64,000 nt of DNA from Cloacimonetes bacterium UBA5614 (GTDB lineage: Bacteria; Cloacimonadota; Cloacimonadia; Cloacimonadales; Cloacimonadaceae): assembly GCA_002424605.1 (NCBI GenBank), contig DIKQ01000005.1, forward strand, positions 124,001 to 188,000. Direction: 5' to 3'. Position numbers and translations under genes: made by a program. The notes beneath the pieces were generated by a model, which had not been told where the DNA came from, did not search any database, and was given only the letters and a program-made list of their open reading frames with translations. Of the stretch, positions 52,936 through 60,687 are shown one piece after another (the stretch's first letter is position 1; each line of letters starts with the position of its first letter).

Positions 52936-53397
52936 TTGAGACACCGCACACTTAGCATTTTGATCCTGACCTTGTTATTCCTGGCATCGACTCTGTTGTT
53001 TGCCCAGGAAGAGACGGAGATTACACCTGTCCCGGCGGAACAGCAGCAGCAGGTAATGGCTGTGTTTGAGATGCTGTATTCCGGCAATCCGGAAGTGGTG
53101 GACCATATCTTCTGGGAAGATTTGTACATCAATAACGAAGATATCACGCTGCTGTATTATGACAGTATGGATGGCGGTTTTGAAGATGTCTTTTTCAACA
53201 TGGTAGTTCGTGAGCTGGCAGCGGAGCTTCAAAATCCTGACGATGCTTCCGACCTTTATACGGATTGGATGTTTGAAGGCAGGGACGGAGAGATTTACGC
53301 CTACTCACACAACAGCAAAAAGCAGGTGGAGATGTGGTTCACTACTCCCGGTGAAGAACCCATGTATCTGCTGGAGATGAATATTGCCGATAGATAG
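52936..53397 (+). CDS. Small exported protein of unknown function
   Basis: I do not recognise this 153-residue protein. A TTG start at 52936 is supported by GGAGG five bases upstream and by the signal peptide that follows directly (LSILILTLLFLASTLLFAQ). The mature part is acidic and rich in Glu, Tyr and Asp (QQQQVMAVFEMLYSGNPEV...), with no Cys. It may be a periplasmic NTF2-like or tetramer protein, but this is a guess. A terminator follows. Confidence 0.7.
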   Translation: MRHRTLSILILTLLFLASTLLFAQEETEITPVPAEQQQQVMAVFEMLYSGNPEVVDHIFWEDLYINNEDITLLYYDSMDGGFEDVFFNMVVRELAAELQNPDDASDLYTDWMFEGRDGEIYAYSHNSKKQVEMWFTTPGEEPMYLLEMNIADR

Positions 53398-53424
53398 ACA
53401 ATAAAAATACAAGGTTATAAAAAG

Positions 53425-53451
53425 AAAAGCGAACCGTAAGGTCCGCTTTTT
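53425..53451. terminator. Bidirectional terminator between exported protein and tRNA-Asn
   Basis: AAAAGCG-A-ACC, loop GTAA, GGT-C-CGCTTTT with one A:C mismatch; T follows on the plus strand and A precedes, so it serves both genes. Confidence 0.8.
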
Positions 53452-53457
53452 CATTTA

Positions 53458-53532
53458 TGGCTCCTGAAGAGGGATTCGAACCCCCGACCTAGTGGTTAAC
53501 AGCCACCCGCTCTACCGCTGAGCTATTCAGGA
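53458..53532 (-). tRNA. tRNA-Asn (GTT)
   Basis: On the minus strand the 75-base cloverleaf has acceptor TCCTGAA/TTCAGGA, anticodon stem GTGG/CCAC and loop CTGTTAA, anticodon GTT. CCA is encoded. TTGACA lies about 40 bases upstream at 53572-53577. Confidence 0.95.
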
Positions 53533-53571
53533 TTGCTTGCGTGAGCTTCAAATTTCAAATTCGCTCTTTTC

Positions 53572-53577
53572 TGTCAA
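53572..53577 (-). promoter_or_regulatory. Candidate -35 of tRNA-Asn
   Basis: TTGACA on the minus strand, 40 bases from the tRNA 5' end, as in the tRNA-fMet cluster. Confidence 0.5.
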
Positions 53578-53640
53578 CGAAAATATTAATCGCTCCCCGG
53601 CTGTTTTCAGACCGGTAAACATTTTCCGGAAACCTCTCAT

Positions 53641-53734
53641 CCATTCCTTGCCTGCTTGCCTCGTGGGGACATCGTGGGCAAAGCCCAGGAGGACCCCAGG
53701 AGGACCCCAGGTTGCCGGTAGGCAAGGGATGGGT
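53641..53734. repeat. Palindromic repeat with tandem GAGGACCCCAG
   Basis: Outer arms CCATTCCTTGCCTG (53641-53654) and TAGGCAAGGGATGG (53719-53732) pair with two mismatches. Inside are a TGGGC-AAA-GCCCA hairpin and two copies of GGAGGACCCCA. The inner part resembles family 1 (385-464). Otherwise 53533-53829 has no gene. Confidence 0.6.
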
Positions 53735-53829
53735 GACTATAAACCTATAATGAAGGAAAGAATCTGCACAAACAAAAAGAGGCTGATTCAGCATCAACCT
53801 CTTTGTAAACTATGTTGCGCGGGGAAAGA

Positions 53830-54387
53830 CTACTTCAGGCTGTCATCCATTTGCTTGAATGCCTTGGAGCCCCTTAACTGCATATAGAGGATTTCCTCGT
53901 TTCTGACCTGGTTTATCAGGTACTTATCAATCTCCCTGTGCGGTATTACCAACTGAATAAAGGTCTTGTAGCGTATGCCATCCTTAGTCTGCACCTGGAT
54001 GGTTTCCGTAATGCCTGTGGACAGATTGGCAAAGCGGGCAGTGGAAATTGTTTTTGCAACCTTCTGCGAAAGAGCATGCATCTGCGGGTCTTTGACACCG
54101 GCTTCATTTTCAAAAGCCTGCAGCTTTGCATTGGCATAAGCCTCCACATATTTCGCTGCCTCCAAAAGGGCATTGGCTCTGGCAGCATCCATAGAGGCCG
54201 CTTCGTTTAACTTTTCAGCCTGGCCAAAGGAATATATGTTCACATCACTGGTTTGGAAGCCCCACCAATCGGGACGGTATATCTGCATAACCCCTTCCAT
54301 CGCCTGGGACTTATTTGTGGTACAGCCGGATAATAAAAGAATGACAAGAGTGATTAACAGCATTGCAAAAGAGAGGTAGTGCTTCAT
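53830..54387 (-). CDS. LPP20-family lipoprotein
   Basis: The 185-residue protein has a lipoprotein signal (LLITLVILLLSGC) and a body that fits the LPP20 pattern (ARANALLEAAKYVEAYANAKLQAF), seen in outer-membrane lipoproteins of unknown role. The ATG at 54387 has GGAGG upstream. TTGACA at 54445-54450 (minus) is a likely -35. mltG ends only 66 bases upstream. Confidence 0.75.
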   Translation of the reverse strand: MKHYLSFAMLLITLVILLLSGCTTNKSQAMEGVMQIYRPDWWGFQTSDVNIYSFGQAEKLNEAASMDAARANALLEAAKYVEAYANAKLQAFENEAGVKDPQMHALSQKVAKTISTARFANLSTGITETIQVQTKDGIRYKTFIQLVIPHREIDKYLINQVRNEEILYMQLRGSKAFKQMDDSLK

Positions 54388-54453
54388 ATCTTCCTCCAAA
54401 GTTTATCTGTCTATCAGGATATGGGATTTCTTTTGTGCCGTGTATGTCAAGGA

Positions 54454-55506
54454 TTAATTCCTGTTAAAGATTTTCTGCTTGTTCATATGCTCGGTGTAGG
54501 TTTTGGAAAAAATGTTCCGACCCTCAAAATCCGCAAAGAAATAAAGGTACTCAGTAACTTCCGGGTTAAGCACCGCCTGCAGGGATGAGATGCCCGGATT
54601 ACAAATCGGATGGGGAGGCAGGCCTGCAATCCTGTAAGTGTTGTAGGGACTGTCCATCTCCAGGTCATTGTAGTATAACTGACGCTTGGTGATGCCCTGC
54701 TTTTCCAGGGTGTAATCAACCGTCGGACAGCTTTCCAGACGCATACCCTTCTTGAGGCGGTTGAGGAAGACACCAGCAATGACAGGTTTTTCGCCTTCCA
54801 GGACGGCCTCTTTCTCGATGATGGATGCCAGGGTCAAATCCCGGTAAAATTCTTTCTCGTCGGTAATTACAATCCCGGCCTCTGACAGCTTTTTGTAAAA
54901 TTGCTTTATCATCAGGCTGAAAATCTGTTCGGGTAAAAGCTCCACATCAAAGGTATAAGTGTCCGGATAAAGCACTCCTTCCAGGGTTGGCCAGTCATAG
55001 CCGGTCAGTGTCTTTACCATCTTTTTGTCTGTAGCAAGCACCAACAGAGAGTCATAGGTGCTTATACCGCTTCTTTCCATTCTCCTGAGGGTTTTGTAAA
55101 GCGAGAAGCCTTCAGGGATGGTCAGATGTATCAGGGAGGATTTGCCATCCCTGATTCTGATAACTGTCTGCCATATGCTAAGGTTACCGCCGAAGACATA
55201 CCTGCCGGCTTTCAGTTGCCTGTCGGATTCGGTCAGCCTGGCAAGAAGATTGAACCAGAAGGCACTTCTGATGACCCCGCCTTCTTTTAACTTCTGAGAT
55301 ATTGTGTGGGTATTGTCTCCATGCTTTATCCTGACAATCACTTCCGGCGTCCTGACGGGGAAAAAAACTGTGAAAGCCGTGCAGGCAATAAAGATGAGCA
55401 GCAATGTGCCAAAGATAACCGGAATATACTTCAAGGGCTTTTTCAGCTTCAGCCTTGGGAATATGTTGTATTTGCTAATAATCGTATTGAAATTACTCAG
55501 TTTCAC
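54454..55506 (-). CDS. mltG: Endolytic transglycosylase MltG
   Basis: MltG cuts nascent peptidoglycan to release strands. The 350-residue protein has an N-terminal membrane helix (about 25-48), a LysM-like region and the YceG domain, with the catalytic Glu in ASIIEKEAVL and the LPPHPICNPGISSLQAVL motif near residue 295. It overlaps ruvX by 14 bases. Confidence 0.94.
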   Translation of the reverse strand: MKLSNFNTIISKYNIFPRLKLKKPLKYIPVIFGTLLLIFIACTAFTVFFPVRTPEVIVRIKHGDNTHTISQKLKEGGVIRSAFWFNLLARLTESDRQLKAGRYVFGGNLSIWQTVIRIRDGKSSLIHLTIPEGFSLYKTLRRMERSGISTYDSLLVLATDKKMVKTLTGYDWPTLEGVLYPDTYTFDVELLPEQIFSLMIKQFYKKLSEAGIVITDEKEFYRDLTLASIIEKEAVLEGEKPVIAGVFLNRLKKGMRLESCPTVDYTLEKQGITKRQLYYNDLEMDSPYNTYRIAGLPPHPICNPGISSLQAVLNPEVTEYLYFFADFEGRNIFSKTYTEHMNKQKIFNRN

Positions 55507-55921
55507 GTGGGTGCGTCTCCAGGTAGCGTTTTAGTATCAGGCAGGCAGAAAGGGAATCAATCATAGTGCGCGATTTCTTCCAGTCATACCCCATTTCCTT
55601 CAGCAGTTCATTGGCCTCAGAGGTGGTATATCTCTCATCAGACCCTACTACAGGGATTTCCAGCCGGGAAGCAAGCCTATCCAGGAAATCCAGCGTTTCC
55701 TGGGTCTTTACAGTGATATTGCCGTCCAGGCTCCAGGGAATCCCGACGATTATCCTGCCGATGCTTTTCTCTGAGATTAGCTTTTCCAACTGGTCAGCAG
55801 TTTCATCAAAGGAAACATTGGAAATCATAGTGTAGGGCTTGGCAAAAATCTGCATCGGGTCTGTCATAGCCAGACCAATTCTTTTTTCGCCGTAATCTAT
55901 GGCAAGCAGACGGGACATCAA
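55493..55921 (-). CDS. ruvX: Putative pre-16S rRNA nuclease / Holliday junction resolvase YqgF
   Basis: The 142-residue RNase H-like protein starts MMSRLLAIDYGEKRIGLAMTDP with the catalytic Asp in AIDYG, then has IIVGIPWSLDG and SDERYTTSEAN. Two ATG codons lie together, so the start may be at 55918. It overlaps the lipoprotein gene upstream by four bases. Known members process the 5' end of 16S rRNA. Confidence 0.93.
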   Translation of the reverse strand: MMSRLLAIDYGEKRIGLAMTDPMQIFAKPYTMISNVSFDETADQLEKLISEKSIGRIIVGIPWSLDGNITVKTQETLDFLDRLASRLEIPVVGSDERYTTSEANELLKEMGYDWKKSRTMIDSLSACLILKRYLETHPRETE

Positions 55922-56508
55922 ATGTTGCTTTCGTCCCGCCAGACAGCGATGTACCAGCGATTGTTAACAGGTTTGAGGAAGAAGCGTGCCACTCCGTTTG
56001 AGGATAGTGAACTGCTGTTTGCATAAGTAAGCTGCAAATCAAACAGGCAGGGAATCACCACCCAGTCTTCATTCCCGACCTGAGGGTCAGATTCCCATTG
56101 GTCCTGGGGCGGAATCTGCAGGCGCAGGAAAATCTGGTCAGGAGGAGGAAATGAACCATCGCTGGACCCATTCTGAAACAGGTTTCTGTGATATTCCACT
56201 TCCTGGTCAAAACCCCACCAACTGTCCTTGAAGCCATCATTGTTCCAGTCAATGCCAATAATGCTTACTTCAGCAGAAAGCAATTCAAAGCGGAAGTCCT
56301 GCGCCAGACAGCTCTGGAAAAGCTCCAGGTTCTTTTGCCTGTATGAGAGTTCCAGGGTTTGGAGAACTGCGGATGGCGTATCATGCAGGATAGTCTGGTT
56401 TCCATTGTTCCTGAGATTGGGATGAAAGGGATTGAAACAGCTGCTGAGAAGCACTGTCAGAATCGCCAGTAACGGTATCAGTCTAAACAGTCTAAACCGA
56501 GTAATCAT
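55918..56508 (-). CDS. Lipoprotein of unknown function
   Basis: The 196-residue protein has a lipoprotein signal (LLAILTVLLSSC, Cys about 24). The mature part contains DLQLTY and NNRWYIAVWRDE, an NTF2-like or SnoaL-like look. It resembles its neighbour at 56492 in length, in a DFRFxx segment and in the C-terminal 'W-Y-I-V-x-W' end, so they may be distant duplicates. It overlaps that gene by 17 bases. Confidence 0.7.
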   Translation of the reverse strand: MITRFRLFRLIPLLAILTVLLSSCFNPFHPNLRNNGNQTILHDTPSAVLQTLELSYRQKNLELFQSCLAQDFRFELLSAEVSIIGIDWNNDGFKDSWWGFDQEVEYHRNLFQNGSSDGSFPPPDQIFLRLQIPPQDQWESDPQVGNEDWVVIPCLFDLQLTYANSSSLSSNGVARFFLKPVNNRWYIAVWRDESNI

Positions 56509-57043
56509 ATTTCATCTTTCCCCAGGTAAATGGCGTCGCTTCACGATAGTCATACCATTTCACTATCCGCCAAAAGCCATTCTCCTGACGCATCTGAAGC
56601 TCCATTCTTCCAACATAGGTCCTGACCGTAAGGTCTTTCTTGATAGTAAGTACATATCTCCTGTATAACTTTATGGGAGTGGACTGGACATCGTCATTCT
56701 GTTCCGGAATTGTCACCAATTCCAGCAATACGCTGTCTGCCACACTGTGCAGATTATACAGCATATCGCGCTCGTTATCCCTTGTCCAGATTCCACTTAT
56801 ATTATAATCGTTAACATCTTGAGGAGCAAAGTAAAACCGGAAATCCGAGGTTAGCATCTCACCGAACTTAGTCAGGTTGCGCTCGTCCTCATACCCGTAT
56901 TCCAGATTCTTCAAAGCCAGTTCCCAGGTTGTGTAAAAGTTGTTCCACAACGGCGGCTTTTCAGGCTCATCTGCTTCTCTCAAAGCAAAGATGCCACACC
57001 CGGTCAAAAAGACCAGGATTAAAATCTGTATAAACTTCCTCAT
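56492..57043 (-). CDS. Lipoprotein of unknown function, likely paralogue
   Basis: The 183-residue protein has a lipoprotein signal (IQILILVFLTGC, Cys16). It has LTSDFRFYFAPQD and FWRIVKWYDYRE in positions like the neighbour's DFRFELL and WYIAVWRDE. TTGACA at 57073-57078 (minus) is a probable -35, so it begins the operon that runs to mltG. Confidence 0.7.
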   Translation of the reverse strand: MRKFIQILILVFLTGCGIFALREADEPEKPPLWNNFYTTWELALKNLEYGYEDERNLTKFGEMLTSDFRFYFAPQDVNDYNISGIWTRDNERDMLYNLHSVADSVLLELVTIPEQNDDVQSTPIKLYRRYVLTIKKDLTVRTYVGRMELQMRQENGFWRIVKWYDYREATPFTWGKMKYDYSV

Positions 57044-57130
57044 ACTTGCATGTTTCTGAACTCAAACATATGTGTCAACTGAAAAAACACCCCAGATATC
57101 ATCGTTGCGCGGCAGGCATTGTTTTATCGC

Positions 57131-57136
57131 TTGACT
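57131..57136 (+). promoter_or_regulatory. Candidate -35 of the patatin operon
   Basis: TTGACT is 47 bases before the ATG at 57183, facing away from the lipoprotein operon; the two share a divergent promoter region. Confidence 0.4.
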
Positions 57137-57182
57137 TTTTGGGCAAAGCCTTATGTTTGTGTTTGTGAGGAATGATTAGAGT

Positions 57183-58055
57183 ATGAAGACAACAGCCAGG
57201 ATTATATTGAGCGGAGGCGCAGCCCTTGGTTTGGCTGAGATTGGCGCTTTGCAGGTTTTGAGCGGCCGGTTTGATATCACAGGCATCATCGGAACCAGCA
57301 TGGGTTCGATCATTGGAGGATTATACGCCAAAGGCTACACTCCTGAAGAGATGCTTGAAATGGCCATTCGTTATAAGAAACAGAATATCTTCAACCCCCT
57401 GAATCTTGATACATCCCTCACGGGCATCTTTGATGGCAAAGTGATAATGAAATCCTTTGAGGAGTGGACAGATGACTGTCTGATAGAGGATTGCCGGATT
57501 CCATTTGCAGCCGTAGCCTTTGACTTGTGCAGGAACAACACGGTGGTCATAGACAAAGGTTCCCTGTCAAAAGCCATGCGGGCTTCTTCATCAGTTCCCT
57601 ACCTCTTTTCTCCCGTCTCCTGGGGAAAGTATACTTTCGTGGACGGCGGAGTGGAGCATCCCCTGCCATTAGCCTTGGCAAAGGATATGCCCGGCGAGCT
57701 TACAATCGCGGTAAACGTTCTTCCTTCCAAGCTGAAAGAACCGGAAAGCATAGATATCACCAGTGAGGAACAGGATAGAAAGAAACTGCGACTGCACGAG
57801 GTATTCCTGCACAGTATCGTGCAAAACCAGGCATCCCTGGCTATGCATGCCATTGTTGACAACAGCCCTGACATTGTGATTGACGCCTGGTATCCCAGGG
57901 GCAGTGTATTCGGTTTCGACAAGGCGGAGACATTTTATCATTGGGGAATAGCCAAGGCAGAGCAAGCGCTCACTCAATATGAACAGCCTCATTACATGGA
58001 AAAAATCCGCACAAGATACAAGACACTGGTATCCCGGCTGAGCAAGGGTTTCTAA
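57183..58055 (+). CDS. Patatin-like phospholipase
   Basis: The 290-residue protein has the oxyanion loop LSGGAALGLAE (about 9-19), the nucleophile elbow GTSMGS (37-42, Ser39) and the Asp of the dyad in FVDGGVEHP (about residue 154). Such enzymes cleave acyl groups of lipids. No signal peptide is seen, so it acts in the cytosol or at the inner membrane. The permease gene follows after four bases. Confidence 0.9.
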   Translation: MKTTARIILSGGAALGLAEIGALQVLSGRFDITGIIGTSMGSIIGGLYAKGYTPEEMLEMAIRYKKQNIFNPLNLDTSLTGIFDGKVIMKSFEEWTDDCLIEDCRIPFAAVAFDLCRNNTVVIDKGSLSKAMRASSSVPYLFSPVSWGKYTFVDGGVEHPLPLALAKDMPGELTIAVNVLPSKLKEPESIDITSEEQDRKKLRLHEVFLHSIVQNQASLAMHAIVDNSPDIVIDAWYPRGSVFGFDKAETFYHWGIAKAEQALTQYEQPHYMEKIRTRYKTLVSRLSKGF

Positions 58056-58059
58056 TCTT

Positions 58060-59376
58060 ATGCAGATAACCGGCAAAGCGACATCACAAAAAACATCAAA
58101 CAACCAGACCAATAAAAGCATGGGACTGATTATCAGGAAGTTTCTGTATAGTTCCAAAGGCAAAATCATCGGCAGGCACTGGCTAACTTTTTCCGGAATC
58201 ACATTGGGAGTCTTTGCCCTTTTGTCGGTAAGCAGTGTCATGAACGGATTTGACAAAGACATGCGCCAGCGCATAATCGGCACCCGTTCTGAAATCCGTT
58301 TGGATGACAAGAATGGCAATCCTTTATCAGCATATGACGAAATCGCCAGTAAATTGGAAGCCCGTTCCGATATCCATGCAGTCTCTCCTGTAGTCCGCAA
58401 CGAACTTATGCTACTGAACGGCTCTTCCATGGGTGCCTCTGTCTGCTTTGGCATAGACTTTGCCAGGCAGAGCAAAATCAGCCCCATTCTGCATCCCCTG
58501 TCTGCGCAGGAGCTTGCCGGCCCAGCCAATCATTGGCTGCAGGGACTTTTGTCCGGCCCGATTGACAGCAAGGCTTTTGAAGCAAACGGCATAATCCTGG
58601 GCGTTGAGCTTGCCCAAAGCATCAAGGCAGCAGTTGGCGACACCATCACTCTGGTCTCCCCCGTTGGCTCAATCCCCACTCCGTTGGGTCTGCTTCCCAA
58701 AAGCCTTCCACTGAGGGTCGAAGGCATCTTCATAGCAGGGATGCCTGAATATGACAGGCTATATTCCTATGTACCCCTTTCAGTTGGCCAGTTTTTCAGC
58801 GGATACCTGGATGAGGTGGACCATCTGGACATCAGGACCACTCAGCCAGGCAGGCTTTTCAGGTTGACCAAAAACCTGCAGAAAGCTTTTCCTGATTACA
58901 GGATAGAGAACTGGAGCAGCTTTGACTCATCCCTGTACGGTGCTATGCATTTTGAGAAGTACCTGATGCTTGTCATCCTGGGGCTGATGTTTATCATCGC
59001 TTCTTTCAACATGACCGGCAACATCTTCAAGACCATTATCCAGAAACGCCGTTCACTCGGCATTCTAAAGACCCTGGGTTACAGTGACGACGAACTGGTC
59101 AGCCTCCTGCTCAGGCAGGGTCTGCTCATTTCGGTGGCAGGAATCCTGACAGGAGTGGTCCTGGCAATCCTGCTGCTGACAGCCCAGACCACTTTCGGCA
59201 TCATCAGGCTGCCGGTGGGCAATATGCCAAAGCTCATCCTTCCTGTGGATATGCGTCTGTTTGACTTTGTAATAATCCCTGTCATTGCTTTGCTGGTTTC
59301 GTGGCTCAGCATCCTGATTCCCGCCCGCAAAGCCCGCAGCGTTAACCCGATAAATTTGATAAGAGAAATCGTATAA
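58060..59376 (+). CDS. FtsX/LolC-type ABC transporter permease
   Basis: The 438-residue protein has one N-terminal membrane helix (about 46-66), a large periplasmic MacB_PCD-type domain and three C-terminal helices (about 305-420), the layout of LolC/LolE and MacB permeases. It probably helps release lipoproteins or export lipids with an ATPase encoded elsewhere; none is adjacent. The start at 58060 could also be the ATG at 58120. Confidence 0.87.
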   Translation: MQITGKATSQKTSNNQTNKSMGLIIRKFLYSSKGKIIGRHWLTFSGITLGVFALLSVSSVMNGFDKDMRQRIIGTRSEIRLDDKNGNPLSAYDEIASKLEARSDIHAVSPVVRNELMLLNGSSMGASVCFGIDFARQSKISPILHPLSAQELAGPANHWLQGLLSGPIDSKAFEANGIILGVELAQSIKAAVGDTITLVSPVGSIPTPLGLLPKSLPLRVEGIFIAGMPEYDRLYSYVPLSVGQFFSGYLDEVDHLDIRTTQPGRLFRLTKNLQKAFPDYRIENWSSFDSSLYGAMHFEKYLMLVILGLMFIIASFNMTGNIFKTIIQKRRSLGILKTLGYSDDELVSLLLRQGLLISVAGILTGVVLAILLLTAQTTFGIIRLPVGNMPKLILPVDMRLFDFVIIPVIALLVSWLSILIPARKARSVNPINLIREIV

Positions 59377-59392
59377 TATGCCAGGAGGTTTT

Positions 59393-59866
59393 ATGCCCGA
59401 CCTTAAACAAGCCTACATTCTCGCCATCCAGAGCGAAGTCATGTCCCAGAACCTTTACAAAATGCTGTCTGCCGCTTTCAGCAGAAAACCTGAAGTCAGC
59501 GCTGTTTTTGACAACCTTATTCCCTTGGAGCGCCTGCACGAGGAAAAGCTAAGGACACTGTTTGACAAAGAATTCCCCGGCGCAACCCTCAAAATCGACC
59601 CAAACCTGGTTCACCAGGCCACCCCGGAAGAGATAGACGAACCCCGCAAGGTGCTGGAATTTGCTATCAGCCGGGAAATCATTGCCCACGATATCTATCA
59701 CAACATGGCACAGGAAACCTCAGACCCCGAGACAGCAAAGCTCCTGAAGACACTCGCTATCGAGGAAGATTACCACAAAACCGTCCTTGAGACCGAAATC
59801 CTACGGCTCGAACATCTGATGACATGGTTTGACCCTTCCGAACTTAACGGCCTGGTGGAGGATTAA
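59393..59866 (+). CDS. Ferritin-like/rubrerythrin-type protein
   Basis: The 157-residue four-helix protein has paired Glu and E-x2-H-like motifs (AIQSEVMSQNLYKML, ERLHEEKL, AISREIIAHDIYHNM, AIEEDYHKTVLETE), the diiron pattern of the ferritin-like fold. No rubredoxin end. It may deal with peroxide or iron. AGGAGG stands between two ATGs and selects the one at 59393. Confidence 0.85.
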   Translation: MPDLKQAYILAIQSEVMSQNLYKMLSAAFSRKPEVSAVFDNLIPLERLHEEKLRTLFDKEFPGATLKIDPNLVHQATPEEIDEPRKVLEFAISREIIAHDIYHNMAQETSDPETAKLLKTLAIEEDYHKTVLETEILRLEHLMTWFDPSELNGLVED

Positions 59867-59914
59867 CCGTCTGCAATTTATGTAGTTACGCATCCGGTTG
59901 TTTGCGGTGACAGA

Positions 59915-60172
59915 GTGAAAACGGGCAAAATTGTCGATATCGAATGCAATTGCGGGTTTCGCCTGTTCCGCTATTTTAAAGCCGGGAAAGGCAGAATCAT
60001 CAAACTACTCATCAGCCGCCTTTCCGCTGATTTCGTAGGTCTGAAAGGAGCCGAAACCTACTCAAAACCCATCTGCCCCCAGTGCGGAAAAGAACTGGGC
60101 ATCATCATGATGATTCACGGGGAACCAGCCCTCAAAATCAATCACGGCACCATCAAAGACATCAGAATCTGA
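59915..60172 (+). CDS. Small zinc-ribbon protein
   Basis: The 85-residue protein starts with GTG and has two Cys pairs: IECNCGF (about residues 10-14) and ICPQCGKELG (about 53-57), a likely zinc ribbon, around a basic middle (YFKAGKGRIIKLLISRL). The function is unknown; it could bind nucleic acid or accompany the ferritin-like protein. The ribosome site is weak, so existence is less certain than the others. Confidence 0.6.
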   Translation: MKTGKIVDIECNCGFRLFRYFKAGKGRIIKLLISRLSADFVGLKGAETYSKPICPQCGKELGIIMMIHGEPALKINHGTIKDIRI

Positions 60173-60221
60173 CCTACTCCCTGCTGTCCCCTTACCCGTG
60201 AAACCGCCTATATTGATTAAA

Positions 60222-60542
60222 TTACCTTATCGGACCTAATAAGAGTTCCATCGTTTTTTTGTATCTTACAATAGACTCTCTTCCCTTGGGGGTCAGGTTA
60301 ACTATAGTTCTGGGAACCTTGTTCAGGTAATTCTTGAAAACTTCAACATAACCTTTCTGTTGTAACTTTTTAATATGAATAGATAGATTCCCTTTTACCA
60401 AACCTGTTTTTTGGGCAAGATCAACAAAATCTGTTTTTTTCAATTCAAACAGATTCAGGACTATATTCAGTCTGGCAGGTTCATGAATCAACCTGTCAAT
60501 ATCTTCTATACTCACATCATTTATAGTTTCGTCTACTTTCAT
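60222..60542 (-). CDS. Winged-helix transcriptional regulator
   Basis: The 106-residue protein has a winged helix: IHEPARLNIVLNLFELKKTDF, then LAQKTGLVKGNLSIHIKKLQQKGYV (recognition helix) and wing VPRTIVNLTPKGRESI. This pattern fits the MarR/ArsR-like 'winged helix DNA-binding domain' group (PF13601 type). The ATG at 60542 follows GGAG; GTG at 60554 is possible. It is likely autoregulated through the inverted repeat at 60575-60603. Confidence 0.85.
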   Translation of the reverse strand: MKVDETINDVSIEDIDRLIHEPARLNIVLNLFELKKTDFVDLAQKTGLVKGNLSIHIKKLQQKGYVEVFKNYLNKVPRTIVNLTPKGRESIVRYKKTMELLLGPIR

Positions 60543-60574
60543 CCTTAGCTCCACGAGGCGTACTTTATGTTAAA

Positions 60575-60605
60575 GACTAATTTGTTTATATGTATAATTA
60601 GTCAA
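60575..60605 (-). promoter_or_regulatory. Inverted-repeat operator over the -35 of the regulator
   Basis: GACTAATT (60575-60582) and AATTAGTC (60596-60603) form a perfect eight-bp dyad with 13 bp between. The right arm overlaps TTGACT (60600-60605, minus strand), the probable -35, 58 bases before the ATG. A repressor bound here would block its own promoter. Confidence 0.55.
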
Positions 60606-60687
60606 TCAAAAACGATACTGACAGAAAAGGGATACATATACATACCTCTATTGCTGGTCATTACACAAAAAGTCGAACAACCATGGT

